This document shows positions 1 through 8,035 of a stretch of DNA of 45,562 nt, in pieces. A program made the translations under genes and the position numbers. This DNA is from SG8-4 sp964598225 (lineage in GTDB: Bacteria; Planctomycetota; Phycisphaerae; Sedimentisphaerales; Anaerobacaceae), in the NCBI GenBank assembly GCA_964598225.1, contig CAZRBG010000046.1, positions 1 through 45,562 on the forward strand, read 5' to 3'. Below the pieces are notes generated by a model, which made no database searches, was not told where the DNA came from, and saw only the letters and a list, made by a program, of their open reading frames with translations. Each line of letters begins with the position of its first letter. The first letter of the stretch is position 1.

Positions 1-80
1 TTTGTCGTCAAATTGCCCATTACGCCTTTAAATTTTCAACTTTGCAAAAGTCCAGGTACTAAAATAAAGGAGAATAGGTG

Positions 81-824
81 ATGACATTAAGAAATTGTTT
101 GAAAATGGTTCTTGCAGTGGTGTTGATGTGCCCATTGGCCGGGTCGGTCGTCATGGCACAGCCGATTAATGGGGATTTCTCTAACCCACTGGGACCCGAT
201 GCAGATGGTCTCGAGTGGGAATATGATCCGTCTACTGTTAGCAGTAGCGGTGGTGTAGCTGTATTAGGTGAAGACATGTACTCAACTGCTTACCTTGAGC
301 AGGCATTCACAATACCGGACCTTGCCGTAAGCTTATCTTTCGAGTATAAGCCCCGTTTTCAAGACTTCGACCCCTCTGACCCTTTTGGTGTTGGGTATGG
401 TGATAATAATGAGGAGAGTTTTAGCGCTTTTCTGCTTGACCCTATTACTGGCCTTCCGCTCGTTCCGACCGATGCAGACACGACATTACCGGGACCGGAG
501 GCCTACTATTTTATGCACGACTGGGACTTCTATATGGGCGTCGATGAGGTCGTCACAGATCCGGCCTATGTCACAGTGACGGACCTGGGAACTGGCTGGT
601 TCGATGTGACCTTGGACTTGACGACTCTCGGAGGGACAGCGACAGGAGCACAAATCGCCTTCGATCTGGTGTCGGGATTCTATGACTACGGTCTCAACAG
701 TCAGGTTGAGATTGACAATGTTAGTGTCGCGATCGTACCTGCATTTTCGTCGGTCACACTGGGATTACTTGGATTCGGTGCGATAGGTGCTCTCCGTCGT
801 CGCAGGCGTGAAAGAGATCAATAA
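81..824 (+). CDS. Exported protein with PEP-CTERM-like C-terminal sorting signal
   Basis: Predicted secreted protein of 247 residues. The N-terminus is a Sec signal peptide: a short basic stretch, a hydrophobic core and a small-residue cleavage region ending near VVMAQ. The middle is acidic, aromatic and beta-rich, like an extracellular beta-sandwich, and I recognise no enzyme motif. The last 29 residues begin with VPAFSS, then a hydrophobic Gly/Leu helix, then a run of five arginines. This is the PEP-CTERM architecture, although the Pro-Glu-Pro triplet itself is replaced. Such proteins are normally processed by an exosortase at the inner membrane; no exosortase gene lies in the window. AAGGAG at 67-72 sits 8 bases before ATG 81; a GTG at 78 is an equally readable start. 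Cargo function is unknown. Confidence 0.8.
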   Translation: MTLRNCLKMVLAVVLMCPLAGSVVMAQPINGDFSNPLGPDADGLEWEYDPSTVSSSGGVAVLGEDMYSTAYLEQAFTIPDLAVSLSFEYKPRFQDFDPSDPFGVGYGDNNEESFSAFLLDPITGLPLVPTDADTTLPGPEAYYFMHDWDFYMGVDEVVTDPAYVTVTDLGTGWFDVTLDLTTLGGTATGAQIAFDLVSGFYDYGLNSQVEIDNVSVAIVPAFSSVTLGLLGFGAIGALRRRRRERDQ

Positions 825-1078
825 AACGAGTTGGAAGAAAGCACGCTGTTATAGCTTTTTCTATCTCGTTTAAATTAATGTGGTGATAGTGCTCAGATTT
901 GGTGGCGAGGCGGCGATTTAGTACAGAATGGCCGGCCTGCGAACCTGGAGTGGTTTTGTGCGCGCTGCGAATAGCGGGCCGTCGACATCTGATGAACTAA
1001 ACTATTTGGCCTAAGGACGAGACAGGTGGCCTGGCGATTCGCGCATAGGATCACCTACTGGTTTGATTTTAGAGGCTG

Positions 1079-1696
1079 ATGCTAAACAGAACCAAGCAAC
1101 ATATCTTCTTTGTCGATGATGATTTTGGGGTCAGGGCAATGGTACATGAAGCGCTTGAGGGAGCCACTTTTAGGGTGACGAGTTTCAGTAATGCATCTGA
1201 CTGCCTGGAAAAGTTAAGAAGCCAGAGTTGCGATTTGCTCATTGCCGACGTTGAAATGCCCGGAATGGACGGCATAGCCTTACTGACCGCAGTCAAGGAA
1301 GCCTGTCCGTGGATACCCATCGTACTCGTGACAGACGACGGTGACGTGAGGATGGCTGCGACTGCCTTTAAAAAAGGAGCTGCTGATTTCCTAAGAAAGC
1401 CTCTAACAAAAGAGGACCTGCTTTCTGCTGTCATGTTTGCGTTGGAAAATGTTCCTCCCGGCTGTCCGTTTTGCAGAAAACCGCTTACTACGGCAGAGGC
1501 ACAGGTTTTGCGTTTGCTCCTGGAGGGCAAAACCAATAAGGAGATAGCGCGCGTCCGTCAGCGATCCCGTCGAACTATCGAGGACCAGCGTCGCCGAATT
1601 ATGCACAAGCTGGGTGCACAGAACACCGTCGATTTGGTGAAACGAGGTATTTTGATGGGACTCTTGGGTCCGGGGGGAAATGGATTTTCCGAATGA
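1079..1696 (+). CDS. FixJ/LuxR-type response regulator
   Basis: Two-domain transcriptional regulator of 205 residues. The receiver domain (about 8-122) has the acidic pocket D13-D15, the phospho-acceptor D57 within ADVEMPGMDG, T85 and K107 in the RKP switch motif, so it should be phosphorylatable. The C-terminal domain (about 135-195) is a LuxR/GerE helix-turn-helix, with LTTAEAQVL and the TNKEIA segment. The linker contains a Cys-x-x-Cys pair (PGCPFCRKP), which is unusual for the family. AGAGG at 1071-1075 precedes the ATG. No histidine kinase is adjacent, so it is an orphan here. The next genes downstream are the GspC-like and secretin genes, whose promoter carries a palindrome; control of those genes by this regulator is inference only. 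Confidence 0.88.
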   Translation: MLNRTKQHIFFVDDDFGVRAMVHEALEGATFRVTSFSNASDCLEKLRSQSCDLLIADVEMPGMDGIALLTAVKEACPWIPIVLVTDDGDVRMAATAFKKGAADFLRKPLTKEDLLSAVMFALENVPPGCPFCRKPLTTAEAQVLRLLLEGKTNKEIARVRQRSRRTIEDQRRRIMHKLGAQNTVDLVKRGILMGLLGPGGNGFSE

Positions 1697-1739
1697 CTCA
1701 GCAGGTCCTGCGTAATCATGAATGCGGAGCTTCCCATAC

Positions 1740-1802
1740 TTATACCTTCAAAAAAATACCGTAGTTTCCACGATAGACAAATACCTGTACAAAAAGGTAT
1801 AA
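1740..1802. repeat. Nested inverted repeats in a promoter region
   Basis: TTATACCTT at 1740-1748 is the exact reverse complement of AAGGTATAA at 1794-1802. Inside this span ATACCT at 1781-1786 pairs with AGGTAT at 1795-1800. The right half overlaps the -10 hexamer of the promoter at 1774-1803, so this could be an operator with two possible left half-sites, or a DNA-looping site. No regulator is proven. Confidence 0.45.
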
Positions 1803-1803
1803 T
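1774..1803 (+). promoter_or_regulatory. Sigma70-type promoter for the GspC-like/secretin genes
   Basis: TAGACA at 1774-1779 (5 of 6 matches to the -35 consensus) and TATAAT at 1798-1803 (perfect -10) are separated by 18 bases. The start codon of the next gene follows at 1882, leaving a leader of about 70 bases. The palindrome ATACCT/AGGTAT occupies the spacer and touches the -10, as expected of a regulated promoter. Confidence 0.5.
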
Positions 1804-1881
1804 AAGCCTATACATTATTTTTCGGAAAGCTTCATTCCACAAGCAAAAGTCGTTAATGAATATTGGGAGTGGGCAAAACTC

Positions 1882-2610
1882 ATGACGAGAAAAGTGAAAA
1901 TAAGCAGCACGATTGCGCTGATTCTCGTGTGCACTTTGCTCGCTATTTGGTCAGTCCCGTCAACAGTAGTGGATCCTCGCATCAAGAAGATACTTGGACG
2001 GCCCGGCATCGTGGAGAATTATAGAATGGATCAGCGTAATATCCATGGTCGATCTGAAATTTCCCCGCTTGTCAGACAGGCCAAACTCTATGCTGAATAT
2101 CTGAACCCACCGCGAACCGAGGAGAATCCCGCTGAGAGTCGGAGCAAATCTGCAATTTCAAATGCCAAAGCCGAGACGTCGGCCGCCTCACAGAAATACG
2201 CCTACCACACCCCAAAGTTCAAGCTCCACGGGACTTGCTATTACCCATCGCAGCCCGAGGCTTCTGTCGCACTGGTCTGGCAACCGGGCGGAGGAGGTGG
2301 CACATTTACATGGGTAAAACGGGGTGCGCAACTCGGGCATTTTGTCGTTGAAGAGGTAAAACGCAGCGCAATAGTATACGGAATTGGTAAGCAAAAAAAT
2401 GTGATGGAGGTTAAGAACAGCCCTTCCCGGTCGAGCCTGGCACGAAGTCGCAGCAATAGTGCCGAGCCGAAATACACCGAGGCGCCGACGGTTCGACCGG
2501 TCGCTGTTAGGGGCAATCGCTTTCTGCCGGAAGTTGGAAATGAGGAAACAACCGAGGAAGACGTTTCTGGAAAATACGGTCCGATGCCGTCGAGTTTCAC
2601 TGCTCCATAG
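1882..2610 (+). CDS. GspC-like type II secretion inner-membrane protein
   Basis: A 242-residue protein with one N-terminal membrane segment (about 8-28), a charged linker, and a compact beta-rich stretch at about 111-175. That stretch starts FKLHGTCYYP and runs through a Gly-rich turn to VEEVKRSAIVYGIG. Its pattern (a conserved Gly after a hydrophobic strand, an Ala-Val strand, then a strand ending in basic residues) resembles the homology region of GspC/PilP proteins, which dock on the N0 domain of a secretin. The gene immediately precedes a secretin gene, which is where gspC normally lies. The tail (about 180-242) is low-complexity and rich in Ser, Arg, Glu and Pro. GGGAG at 1865-1869 serves as ribosome site. 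No PDZ or coiled-coil domain follows, so this is a minimal or divergent GspC. The assignment rests on topology, weak motif similarity and position. Confidence 0.55.
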   Translation: MTRKVKISSTIALILVCTLLAIWSVPSTVVDPRIKKILGRPGIVENYRMDQRNIHGRSEISPLVRQAKLYAEYLNPPRTEENPAESRSKSAISNAKAETSAASQKYAYHTPKFKLHGTCYYPSQPEASVALVWQPGGGGGTFTWVKRGAQLGHFVVEEVKRSAIVYGIGKQKNVMEVKNSPSRSSLARSRSNSAEPKYTEAPTVRPVAVRGNRFLPEVGNEETTEEDVSGKYGPMPSSFTAP

Positions 2611-2702
2611 ACCAAAGAGCAGGCTAATACGGGTGATACCTTATGATCCTGCCGTACGGTTGGTTGTACCTGATCCTTGATTAAATTCGTTCATGATTTC
2701 AC

Positions 2703-2723
2703 GGAGGAAGACAAATGCAGTAG
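2703..2723 (+). promoter_or_regulatory. Strong ribosome site followed by a two-codon open frame
   Basis: GGAGGA at 2703-2708 is the best Shine-Dalgarno sequence near the secretin gene. The ATG it serves (2715) is followed by CAG and two TAG stops in the same frame as the secretin. The secretin ATG at 2736 has only a poor site of its own. Translation may therefore depend on re-initiation after this minimal open frame, or the true regulation may differ. Confidence 0.35.
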
Positions 2724-2735
2724 TAGGTAACCATA

Positions 2736-5700
2736 ATGCGACAAGAATGTATTTCTTACTGCAAGTTGCTAAGGGTTTTTGTTTCATGTCTCTTGGCCCT
2801 GTGCTTGTTAGGCGGATGCAGCCACACTCCGAAGGATCTCAGTCAACAAAAGCAAAGCGACCAAAAAACCTTCATTTGCAAAGAGATTACGGCGGATCAG
2901 GGAAAATCCATTCTTGAAAAACTAAGTATCGGCAAAATCTCTTTACTGACCGGGCCTAACGCAATTTTGGTGACCGGGTCGCCCAGCGAACTTCGAAAAG
3001 CAGGCGTGGTTCTTGAACTCATTGACGAAAAGCAGGAATTTGTAGTTAAGACTCTTGGGCCAGCCATTAAACTTGGTTTTGCCGAAGGACAAGACAAATT
3101 TGAGTCGAGAACTCTTCCCCGCACAGCTTCGCTGAGAAATTTCCCATCAAATGAACAGATAGCCAAGGCGGTTGGTGACATAGCAATTGGGACTTTTTTC
3201 AATCCGCCTGATCCAAATGAGCCTGCAAGAGCAATCATTGATAGTAACAAGAACCAGATCATTGCGATCGCCCCGGAACATCGAGTACAGGAGATCCTTG
3301 ATGTTATTGAGTTGGGTCCCTTAGCGATGCGTAAAGCCGCTCTCAAAGGGCAGACACAGGCCGTGAGCAAGGCATCAAAGGAAGCAGCACAAGAATCTGA
3401 CATTCAACACGAGCCGCGAGCGGCTAATGTTGATGACGACAAAGTTAAGCCTTCCAAGCCAATTCCAGCCCAAGTTTCACCTCGACCTGGTGAAAAGTCC
3501 CGACCAGGCGCGAAAACAGGTGCGAAAACAACTGCAAAAGCAGACTCTGCCGCGAGAGCAAAAGTTATTGTTATTGAAGAGCCGCAGGACCTTGCTGACA
3601 GCGATTCGGCTTTAGAAACGGTGCATTCCCATCCTGAGCCAAACTCCCTCCAGCCGTCCCTGGAACGCTCCTCGCCCATCACTACAGAGATGACACCAAC
3701 GACAAAGGTAACGCCGCAGGTAGGTTCAACTGAAGACGTCGGGGCCGAAAAGGCTCAACCCGCTGACAAAGACGATCCTGACCAAGTGACGATAGTCACC
3801 CCAGAGACAAGACATAAGTCACCTGAGCCCGAAACGAACAAAACGTCATCAGAGAAGATGGATTTGCCTTTTTTCCCCAATGGTGATGACGTTCTTGAAC
3901 TTGATCTTCCTGAGAAGATAAGCCTGATTCAGTTGTTCGACCTCGTGGGAGAATACCTGCACTTGGATTATCTTTATGATCCGGAATTGGTCAAAGACGA
4001 TATGCTTGCCCTCAAGCTTCACGGCAAGCTGAAGGGCGAAATGAGGGTGAAGGATTTATATAAGTTAGTCGAATCGGTCCTCAAATTCAAAGGACTTGTC
4101 ATGACTCGCCACGAAGGCAATCTCGTCACAGTTGTCCCGGTGGAGGATGTTCTGAAGATAGATCCTCAGCTTACCGGCCCCGACGGAAAAGATATCGAGT
4201 TGGGAGATATGGTCGTAACTCATGTTCTTGAGTTGCAGTACATAGATGCTCGTACGGCCGTCAGTTTGCTGGACAGTATGAATCTGGGTGTGTCAATTTC
4301 TCGAATTGAGGGCGCCCAGAAGCTCATCCTCACATGTTATGCACATCGTATCGGCCGGATCGAGCAGTTACTAAGAATAATCGACAACCCGGGAAAACTC
4401 AGGAAATTTCGATTCCGGCAGTTAAGATATACATCCGCTGACACTATTGCCGAAAAGGTGAAGGTTCTTGCAGAAAAGCTTCAGATCCTGCCCGTTACCG
4501 TCACCACCCTCCAGAAAAATCAGGCTCAAAAACCCGGTACTCTGCCGCGTCCGGCCCCCGTGCAGGAGAACGGAGGTCCCAAGTCACCAGTCAAGCAGGC
4601 TGTTTACCTCGAAGGCGACGTTCGAACAAATCGCATCTTGATGATTGGTTACGAGGAACAACTGTGTATGGTCGACGGGCTCTTGGATGCGCTCGACGTG
4701 GCGCAGCAGGATCTACGGACTCTTAAAGTATATCCTATCGAGAATGTCGACGCCGAAGAAGTTAGGGTCAAGCTGGAGCAGTTGGAAATAATTGAGGCAG
4801 AGGTGCCAACAAGGGCCTTACAAGGTGCTCCGACACCAAAGATTTCACGATCTGCCCTGGACGACAAGGACGGCGGGGCAGTGCTTGAAGCTGCACAGGT
4901 AGTCGTACTGTCGACAACAAATTCACTGCTGATAAATGCCGTTGAAGACCAACACGCCCGAATAGCTACAGTTATAACGTATGTTGATGTAGTGCCGGAG
5001 GATGTGCGGATTCTGAAGATTTACAACTTGGAGCATGTAGACGCGAAAGAAGCAAAAAGAAAACTGGAAGAACTGGGACTTGCGAACCATGTCGCCCAAA
5101 GCCGAAACGCCTTTAGAGCGGCATCTATTCCCGGTCCAATGCCGACAAGCAGACCGGCAACCACAGGTGCGATCGATGAGGCCTTGACCGAAGAAGCCCA
5201 GATAGTGATTTTGTCATCAACGAATTCACTGCTCGTTAACGCCAATAAAAAACAGCATGAGCGGATAGAGGCGATCCTTGCGTATGTAGATGCCGAGATC
5301 AGCGAACAGGCCATTCCGTATGAAGTTTATTTTCTTGAGAACCAGCAACCTGAACATCTCGCCGAAGTTCTTCAGCAAATAATCACTGAGACAGTAGAGA
5401 ACAAGGAAGGCAAAATCGAAAAGGTTGTTCAGAAGGAGCAAGAGCGAATAGTGATTATTCCCGAGAAGGAGACGTTTTCGCTGATTGTCTATGCCACCAG
5501 AAAGAACCAGGACTGGATAAGCAAGCTTGTGACCACGCTGGACAGGCGAAGGCCGCAAGTTCTCATAGATGTGACGCTGGTTGAAATAAGGAAAACCGAT
5601 GAATTCGACTACGATCTGAACGTGATAAGCAGTCTTCCGGATTTGGCGGAAACAGGTGGCCAGACCGGCAATTTTGTAGTTGGCGAAAACACCGTAGTGG

Positions 5701-6488
5701 ACAAGTTGCTTCAGCCCGGCATGCGCGACAGATTCATTGACTTGGAAGCAAGTGGCGGCTTGGGGACCGGATTCTACGCAGATATTCATGTGAATGCCTT
5801 ATTAGAAGCCATGCAGACCGAGAACTATGGGCGGATTCTTGCAAAACCCAAACTACTGGTCAAGAACAATCAAACCGGCGTTATAAAGAGCCAAGACACC
5901 ACGTATGTGACCAAAAGGTCCTCTATCCCCGTAGTATCAGGCTCAGCGGGAGAACAAAACACTCTTATCGAAACCGCGATCGACTTCGAGGAATACGATG
6001 CCGGCATCACGCTCGAAATTACGCCGCACATAAGCGAGGTCGACCTGCTCAGCTTGGACATAAGCCTTGTACGATCCGACTTCGGGACTATAACAGGTGA
6101 AAAACCACCCGACCAGACAGTCAGCGATGTAAATACAGTCGTCACAATTCCCAACCGCAGCACGGTCATACTGGGTGGTTTGCTGAAATACAACCAAAGT
6201 AAAGGGGGAACGAAAGTGCCAATACTGGGAGACCTGCCGATCCTGGGGCTATTGTTCAGGAGCCATTCACATAGTGACGTCCAGAACAACCTGTACGTTT
6301 TTGTCAGAGCTGAGATAATAAGGCCGGCACACGCAAAAACGGGAATCCCGAGTGAGACACTGCAAAGAGTCTCTGACGAGAATAGAGCAGCCTTCGAGAG
6401 ACACGAAAAGCAATTTCAAAATTATTCAGAAATGCCGGGGCTCAAACCAAGGAGAACAGATCCACCAAAGTTACTTGAAGCACGCTGA
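2736..6488 (+). CDS. gspD: Giant secretin lipoprotein, GspD-like (type II secretion outer-membrane channel)
   Basis: A 1250-residue outer-membrane secretin; proteobacterial GspD is about 650-750. The signal peptide ends in lipobox L25-G-G-C28, so it is a lipoprotein. Residues 45-200 look like an extra N-type domain. Residues 205-375 are a Pro/Lys/Ser/Thr-rich linker. N0/N1 domains start near 377. At least four more N-type units follow, near 558, 661, 757 and 859; the units at 661 and 757 are clear duplicates (LRTLKVYPIENVDA against VRILKIYNLEHVDA). The secretin barrel spans about 938-1205 and carries the signature VPILGDLPILGLLF from V1161, with the usual NRSTVILGGL strand before it. It forms a ring through which folded proteins or pseudopili leave the periplasm. 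The preceding GspC-like gene fits as its inner-membrane partner. The ATPase, platform and pseudopilin genes are not in the window. Confidence 0.93.
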   Translation: MRQECISYCKLLRVFVSCLLALCLLGGCSHTPKDLSQQKQSDQKTFICKEITADQGKSILEKLSIGKISLLTGPNAILVTGSPSELRKAGVVLELIDEKQEFVVKTLGPAIKLGFAEGQDKFESRTLPRTASLRNFPSNEQIAKAVGDIAIGTFFNPPDPNEPARAIIDSNKNQIIAIAPEHRVQEILDVIELGPLAMRKAALKGQTQAVSKASKEAAQESDIQHEPRAANVDDDKVKPSKPIPAQVSPRPGEKSRPGAKTGAKTTAKADSAARAKVIVIEEPQDLADSDSALETVHSHPEPNSLQPSLERSSPITTEMTPTTKVTPQVGSTEDVGAEKAQPADKDDPDQVTIVTPETRHKSPEPETNKTSSEKMDLPFFPNGDDVLELDLPEKISLIQLFDLVGEYLHLDYLYDPELVKDDMLALKLHGKLKGEMRVKDLYKLVESVLKFKGLVMTRHEGNLVTVVPVEDVLKIDPQLTGPDGKDIELGDMVVTHVLELQYIDARTAVSLLDSMNLGVSISRIEGAQKLILTCYAHRIGRIEQLLRIIDNPGKLRKFRFRQLRYTSADTIAEKVKVLAEKLQILPVTVTTLQKNQAQKPGTLPRPAPVQENGGPKSPVKQAVYLEGDVRTNRILMIGYEEQLCMVDGLLDALDVAQQDLRTLKVYPIENVDAEEVRVKLEQLEIIEAEVPTRALQGAPTPKISRSALDDKDGGAVLEAAQVVVLSTTNSLLINAVEDQHARIATVITYVDVVPEDVRILKIYNLEHVDAKEAKRKLEELGLANHVAQSRNAFRAASIPGPMPTSRPATTGAIDEALTEEAQIVILSSTNSLLVNANKKQHERIEAILAYVDAEISEQAIPYEVYFLENQQPEHLAEVLQQIITETVENKEGKIEKVVQKEQERIVIIPEKETFSLIVYATRKNQDWISKLVTTLDRRRPQVLIDVTLVEIRKTDEFDYDLNVISSLPDLAETGGQTGNFVVGENTVVDKLLQPGMRDRFIDLEASGGLGTGFYADIHVNALLEAMQTENYGRILAKPKLLVKNNQTGVIKSQDTTYVTKRSSIPVVSGSAGEQNTLIETAIDFEEYDAGITLEITPHISEVDLLSLDISLVRSDFGTITGEKPPDQTVSDVNTVVTIPNRSTVILGGLLKYNQSKGGTKVPILGDLPILGLLFRSHSHSDVQNNLYVFVRAEIIRPAHAKTGIPSETLQRVSDENRAAFERHEKQFQNYSEMPGLKPRRTDPPKLLEAR

Positions 6489-6549
6489 TGCCTGTGCATA
6501 ATCTTTTCGTGGCTCTTAGATACAGCGTATCGTTCCACGATTTTCGGTT

Positions 6550-6632
6550 GGAGTCCCGCATCCCAAGTAACGCGTCTCCTGGTATGAACCTGTCTCGTCA
6601 CAGGAACTTCCGGGCTTTACGGCCCATAGGCC
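6550..6632. other. Structured stretch between convergent genes
   Basis: The gap between the convergent secretin and cinA-like genes contains several short stems in a row: GGAG 6550-6553 with CTCC 6576-6579, CCTGT 6589-6593 with ACAGG 6600-6604, and GGGC 6612-6615 with GCCC 6622-6625. The GCCC overlaps a GGCC that could instead pair with GGCC at 6629-6632. No poly-T run follows on either strand. It could be a bidirectional terminator or a small structured RNA; no known riboswitch family was recognised. Confidence 0.3.
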
Positions 6633-6658
6633 ACCATGGCAAGAAAGTGACCCGCCCT

Positions 6659-7951
6659 TTACTTCAATTTCCGCCGCAAGATGTCGAGCAGGTGTGTGCT
6701 GAGCCTTGAGCGCGCCGGTTTGCCCGTGCCGCGCCATTGCAACTGTCTGCCTTCGAGGCGGCCATCGGGCAGACGAAAAACAACATCGACGTACTCGGTC
6801 CGGCGATCATCTTTCCACGGCTCGCCGACTGCAATCGCCCATTCACTGTCGGCAGCCGCCGCTGCCGCTTCGGCCAGCCGTTCGGTTTCCCGACGGGGAG
6901 TTTCGCTTTTATAATTCACAACACCGAGCAGCCGGCGCAGTTTTTGCGCATCCGCTGCCACATACCCGCCGGCCAGAACCTCGTCCGATCCATCGGCAGC
7001 ACTCAGTGCGGCGGCGAGGCTTCCCCCGCTTCCTATCTCGGCCAGGGATAAGGTTACATGCCGTCCCGTGAGAAGCTCGACCACCCTCTCCTCAAGCGAT
7101 GTCTCATCGTCAGCATATACATTTTCGCCGAGGTGCTCGAGTATCGCCGATTTCAGTTTTTGGAGCTTTGCCCGGTCCTGAGCCGTGTCGCCGGGCAGCG
7201 AGAAAGTAAAGTCCACCCGCGCCTGGTCGAATTGTGATGTAATAGTGACATCGGAAGGCAGCAGCGCGTGCTCCTCGAGCGTCTGATCGATCTTGGATTG
7301 CCCCAGGCCGACGAAGCGCAGCTTGAGAGATGCCCCCGGCAGCCGCGTGCCGAATCTCCGGCTTAGGTACGGCACAAGTTCGTTGCGGACCATGGCCTGC
7401 AACTCACTCGGAGGTCCGGGCAATGCGACAATTACTGTCTCGGTCTGCTCGAAGACGAGACCCGCCGCCGTGCCCTTGGCGTTCTTGAGATATGTACCGC
7501 GTGCAGGCACTCGCGCTTGTCGGCGCAGGTTTGTGCGGAGCTTTTCCGGTGAAACGCGAAAACGCCGGCTCATCTTCTGCAAAACCTCGGGCTTTTCTTC
7601 CAGCGGTATCGAAGTAAACTGCGAAAGCGCTTCGCGTGTGACGTCGTTCGGAGTGGGTCCGAGGCCCCCGGTAACAATTATCAAAGGCGCTCTCTCAACA
7701 GCATAGCCCAGGGCATCCTTGATATCGTCCTTCTTATCGTCAACGCTCATCGAGCCGACACACTGCAAGCCGAGCGGTCGAAGCGTTTGGGTTATGAAAA
7801 AACTATGCCCGTCGGCGTAGACGCCCGAGAGCAATTCTCCGCCGGTTACGACGATCATGTACCGGGTGGGCTCGCCTGAACAAACGTCCGGGAAACACGA
7901 CAGCACGAGCGCCAGCAACATTGCCAACTGCGTCTTCATGTGTCTTTTCAT
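6659..7951 (-). CDS. Exported CinA-like protein with degenerate C-terminal amidase domain
   Basis: A 430-residue protein with CinA layout: a molybdopterin-binding-like (MoCF) domain at about 30-190, with VTGGLGPTPNDVTREAL and VALPGPPSE motifs, and a CinA C-terminal (PncC/nicotinamide-nucleotide amidase) domain at about 285-430. Classical CinA acts in the cytoplasm on NMN and ADP-ribose compounds. Here the N-terminus is a plain Sec signal peptide: basic MKRHMK, the hydrophobic LAMLLALVL stretch, then a cleavage region near CSG. The AESCTGG motif expected in the C domain is replaced by AEIGSGG, so the amidase site is probably lost or altered. Start chosen at 7951 because AGGAG lies 10 bases upstream; an upstream ATG at 7993 lacks this. 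The gene lies 84 bases behind a methyltransferase-PQQ gene on the same strand and is probably co-transcribed. Confidence 0.8.
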   Translation of the reverse strand: MKRHMKTQLAMLLALVLSCFPDVCSGEPTRYMIVVTGGELLSGVYADGHSFFITQTLRPLGLQCVGSMSVDDKKDDIKDALGYAVERAPLIIVTGGLGPTPNDVTREALSQFTSIPLEEKPEVLQKMSRRFRVSPEKLRTNLRRQARVPARGTYLKNAKGTAAGLVFEQTETVIVALPGPPSELQAMVRNELVPYLSRRFGTRLPGASLKLRFVGLGQSKIDQTLEEHALLPSDVTITSQFDQARVDFTFSLPGDTAQDRAKLQKLKSAILEHLGENVYADDETSLEERVVELLTGRHVTLSLAEIGSGGSLAAALSAADGSDEVLAGGYVAADAQKLRRLLGVVNYKSETPRRETERLAEAAAAAADSEWAIAVGEPWKDDRRTEYVDVVFRLPDGRLEGRQLQWRGTGKPARSRLSTHLLDILRRKLK

Positions 7952-7971
7952 AATACGTCGACTCCTGAATG

Positions 7972-7994
7972 GGCAGGGTGGGGCTTGCCCCACC
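7972..7994 (-). repeat. Hairpin element downstream of methyltransferase-PQQ gene 1
   Basis: Near-perfect palindrome: GGGTGGGGC at 7976-7984, TT, GCCCCACCC at 7987-7995. Read on the minus strand, the 23 bases 7972-7994 match the element at 15486-15508 behind the paralogous gene at 21 of 23 positions. It may be a weak terminator or attenuator, or a small dispersed repeat. Confidence 0.6.
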
Positions 7995-8035
7995 CCACAA
8001 GATCTGTCGCACAGCGGCTGTTAGTCCATTAATTT

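Noticed and set aside
825..870. Terminator behind the PEP-CTERM-like gene (AAACGAG...CTCGTTT)
   Set aside because: The arms are only 7 bases and about 35 bases apart with no GC-rich stem or T run directly after, so it is not convincing.
6550..6650. Possible cyclic-di-GMP or other known riboswitch
   Set aside because: The known consensus cores were not found, and the stretch lies between convergent genes, not in a 5' leader.
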